From positions 248,001 through 312,000 of the forward strand of contig NW_027472020.1 of the NCBI RefSeq assembly GCF_965638725.1: a stretch of 64,000 bases of DNA. The letters are read 5' to 3'. The position numbers were made by a program, and so were the translations under genes. The DNA is from Aptenodytes patagonicus. Lineage: Eukaryota > Chordata > Aves > Sphenisciformes > Spheniscidae. Shown here piece by piece: positions 62,749 to 64,000 of the stretch (its first letter is position 1; every line of letters starts with the position of its first letter). The notes under the pieces are model-generated. The model searched no databases, had not been told where the DNA came from, and saw only the letters and a list, made by a program, of their open reading frames with translations.

Positions 62749-63007
62749 CTGTGAGGGTAGATGCTGCAATGGTCACGGTCACCTGCAAACAGCAGTCGTC
62801 TTTGCCTTACGCTGTAACCTATCACAGGTGAGCCACGTCATGAGAAAAACATGCTCAGTTACAGCTTTCAGGCTGGAGGAGCAAGGACACCACTAGTGGG
62901 TCTGCAGGTCAGAAGCCCAATGCTGGTGCCGCACCTCAGGCTCTTGACACAGTGATAGGTCAACATAAGAAACTTAAAAGGGGGTTGGTTACTGTTGGAA
63001 TGCCAAA

Positions 63008-63013
63008 AATAAA
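63008..63013 (+). promoter_or_regulatory. Candidate poly(A) signal of the unidentified gene
   Basis: AATAAA 260 bases after the TAG at 62746-62748, same strand. Confidence 0.4.
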
Positions 63014-64000
63014 GGAGAGAGATGGCCTGTGTGGGACTTAAAAAAAGGAAGATCTTACTCTCTCTACGTTACATTTTTCCAAAATGGAATGTAATATGTA
63101 AGAAGCAATCAAGACAGCATTAACAACCACCTGCAAGTAAAACAGGTTTCCTGGAATTATTCGGGAATCATATCATCCCTGTCCTAAGGAAGCTATCTGC
63201 CTTGAAGACGCAGGACAGTCAGTGGCATTTCTACGGTTGCTCAGCCACATTTTAGTTCATCACTTAGCACGCAGCCTGGGTTTTAAAAGAGGTTGTACTG
63301 GATAGAAGTCTCAGAGTTGAATTGAACTATCACATGAAGTCGAGGGGAGGAGAATACAACAAAACATGTTTACCTCGAACTGGTATGTACTTGACGAAAG
63401 AGTAATCCATTTGGCATGGCAGACTTGCCATGATTTAGATGCTGCTAACATCTCTTGTCAGAAGCTGTTGTTATTTTATGGGCTATTGTTATACTCATGA
63501 AACAGCCAGCCTTCATGGGCATGAGGACTGGAGTGAGACCCCATAGATTTACTATGCTCACTGACTCAGTCTCTAGAAAATAAACAAACAAAATAATAAA
63601 AACTATCACATGTAGCACAAAAGAGGGCCTTCTTCAGAAATGAATGGCTCTATAGATAAAACAACGGATTAGATTAGTTTCTAGTTAATTCTTAAGTTCT
63701 CTGTCCTCTGCTTTGACAGGTGTTGATTCAAGATGTCTCGGCACTCAGAAGCTCTACAGCTGGATATCCCAGCAGGAGGGGTGGGGGACAGCAGCCAGGT
63801 AGACCAAGACCTACTACTTGTTCTTTCTGTTAAGTCAATCAACCTTCAGGAGCATAAAAGTTACTCCTCTGATAGCAAAAGCAGAACGGGATGAAGGGGC
63901 TTGAGATTTTTAGAATTGGTCTCCCACATAGCATAACTATGTAGCATGACAAACTTTATTTGCTCTCATTTCACAGTTCCTTCACAGCCAGAAGGAATTT
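63014..64000. other. End of window, no confident gene
   Basis: An ATG at 63734 opens a 22-codon stretch (MSRHSEALQLDIPAGG) between a TTTGACAG acceptor and a CAG/GTAGAC donor. This might be a first coding exon of a further gene, but one short exon is not enough to call it. Confidence 0.25.

Overview
The window is vertebrate genomic DNA from a bird. The evidence is at least eight CR1 LINE fragments plus one near full-length CR1, three solo-type endogenous retroviral LTRs of types common in birds, and small exons with canonical GT/AG junctions. No bacterial-type gene organisation is present. I cannot name the species or chromosome. Exon calls come from reading frame, splice-site and phase consistency by eye.

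Region 1 (1-24.6 kb) is a recent tandem segmental duplication. Bases 1-7018 recur at 15349-23325 with only scattered differences. Each copy carries a CCDC81-like gene on the + strand. Copy 2 has six readable 5' exons covering both HU-like domains. Copy 1 has lost about 965 bp holding exons 4 and 5, which breaks the frame. Between the copies lie a (TG)(TA)(CA) palindrome exactly at the end of homology, a degenerate ~21-bp minisatellite, a CpG island, an internally deleted CR1, and six in-phase exons encoding the C-terminal part of a glycoside hydrolase family 31 enzyme of the maltase-glucoamylase/sucrase-isomaltase type.

Region 2 (23.3-28.5 kb) holds more of the same minisatellite, a pair of ZNF143/Staf-like sites, and a long C-rich low-complexity tract with a CR1 fragment.

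Region 3 (28.5-40.1 kb) is an immunoglobulin-superfamily receptor neighbourhood. One six-exon gene on the - strand encodes a split signal peptide, two Ig domains, a transmembrane segment and a short tail, 278 residues in all. Next to it are the relic of a second receptor, a 589-bp inverted copy of part of the first, two large GGAGA/GAGAA pentanucleotide arrays and a solo LTR.

Region 4 (40-64 kb) is mostly non-coding with two more solo LTRs, one with a perfect 5-bp target duplication. It also contains a chain of six + strand exons (49.3-62.7 kb) whose phases join without conflict and end in a stop codon. I do not recognise this protein. A near full-length, disabled CR1 (ORF1 with an esterase domain, ORF2 with endonuclease and reverse transcriptase) lies in its last intron, ending about 58 bp before the terminal exon.

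The genes do not look like a shared pathway. The common theme is turnover: tandem and inverted duplication, exon loss, and gene fragments left among retroelements and unstable repeats.
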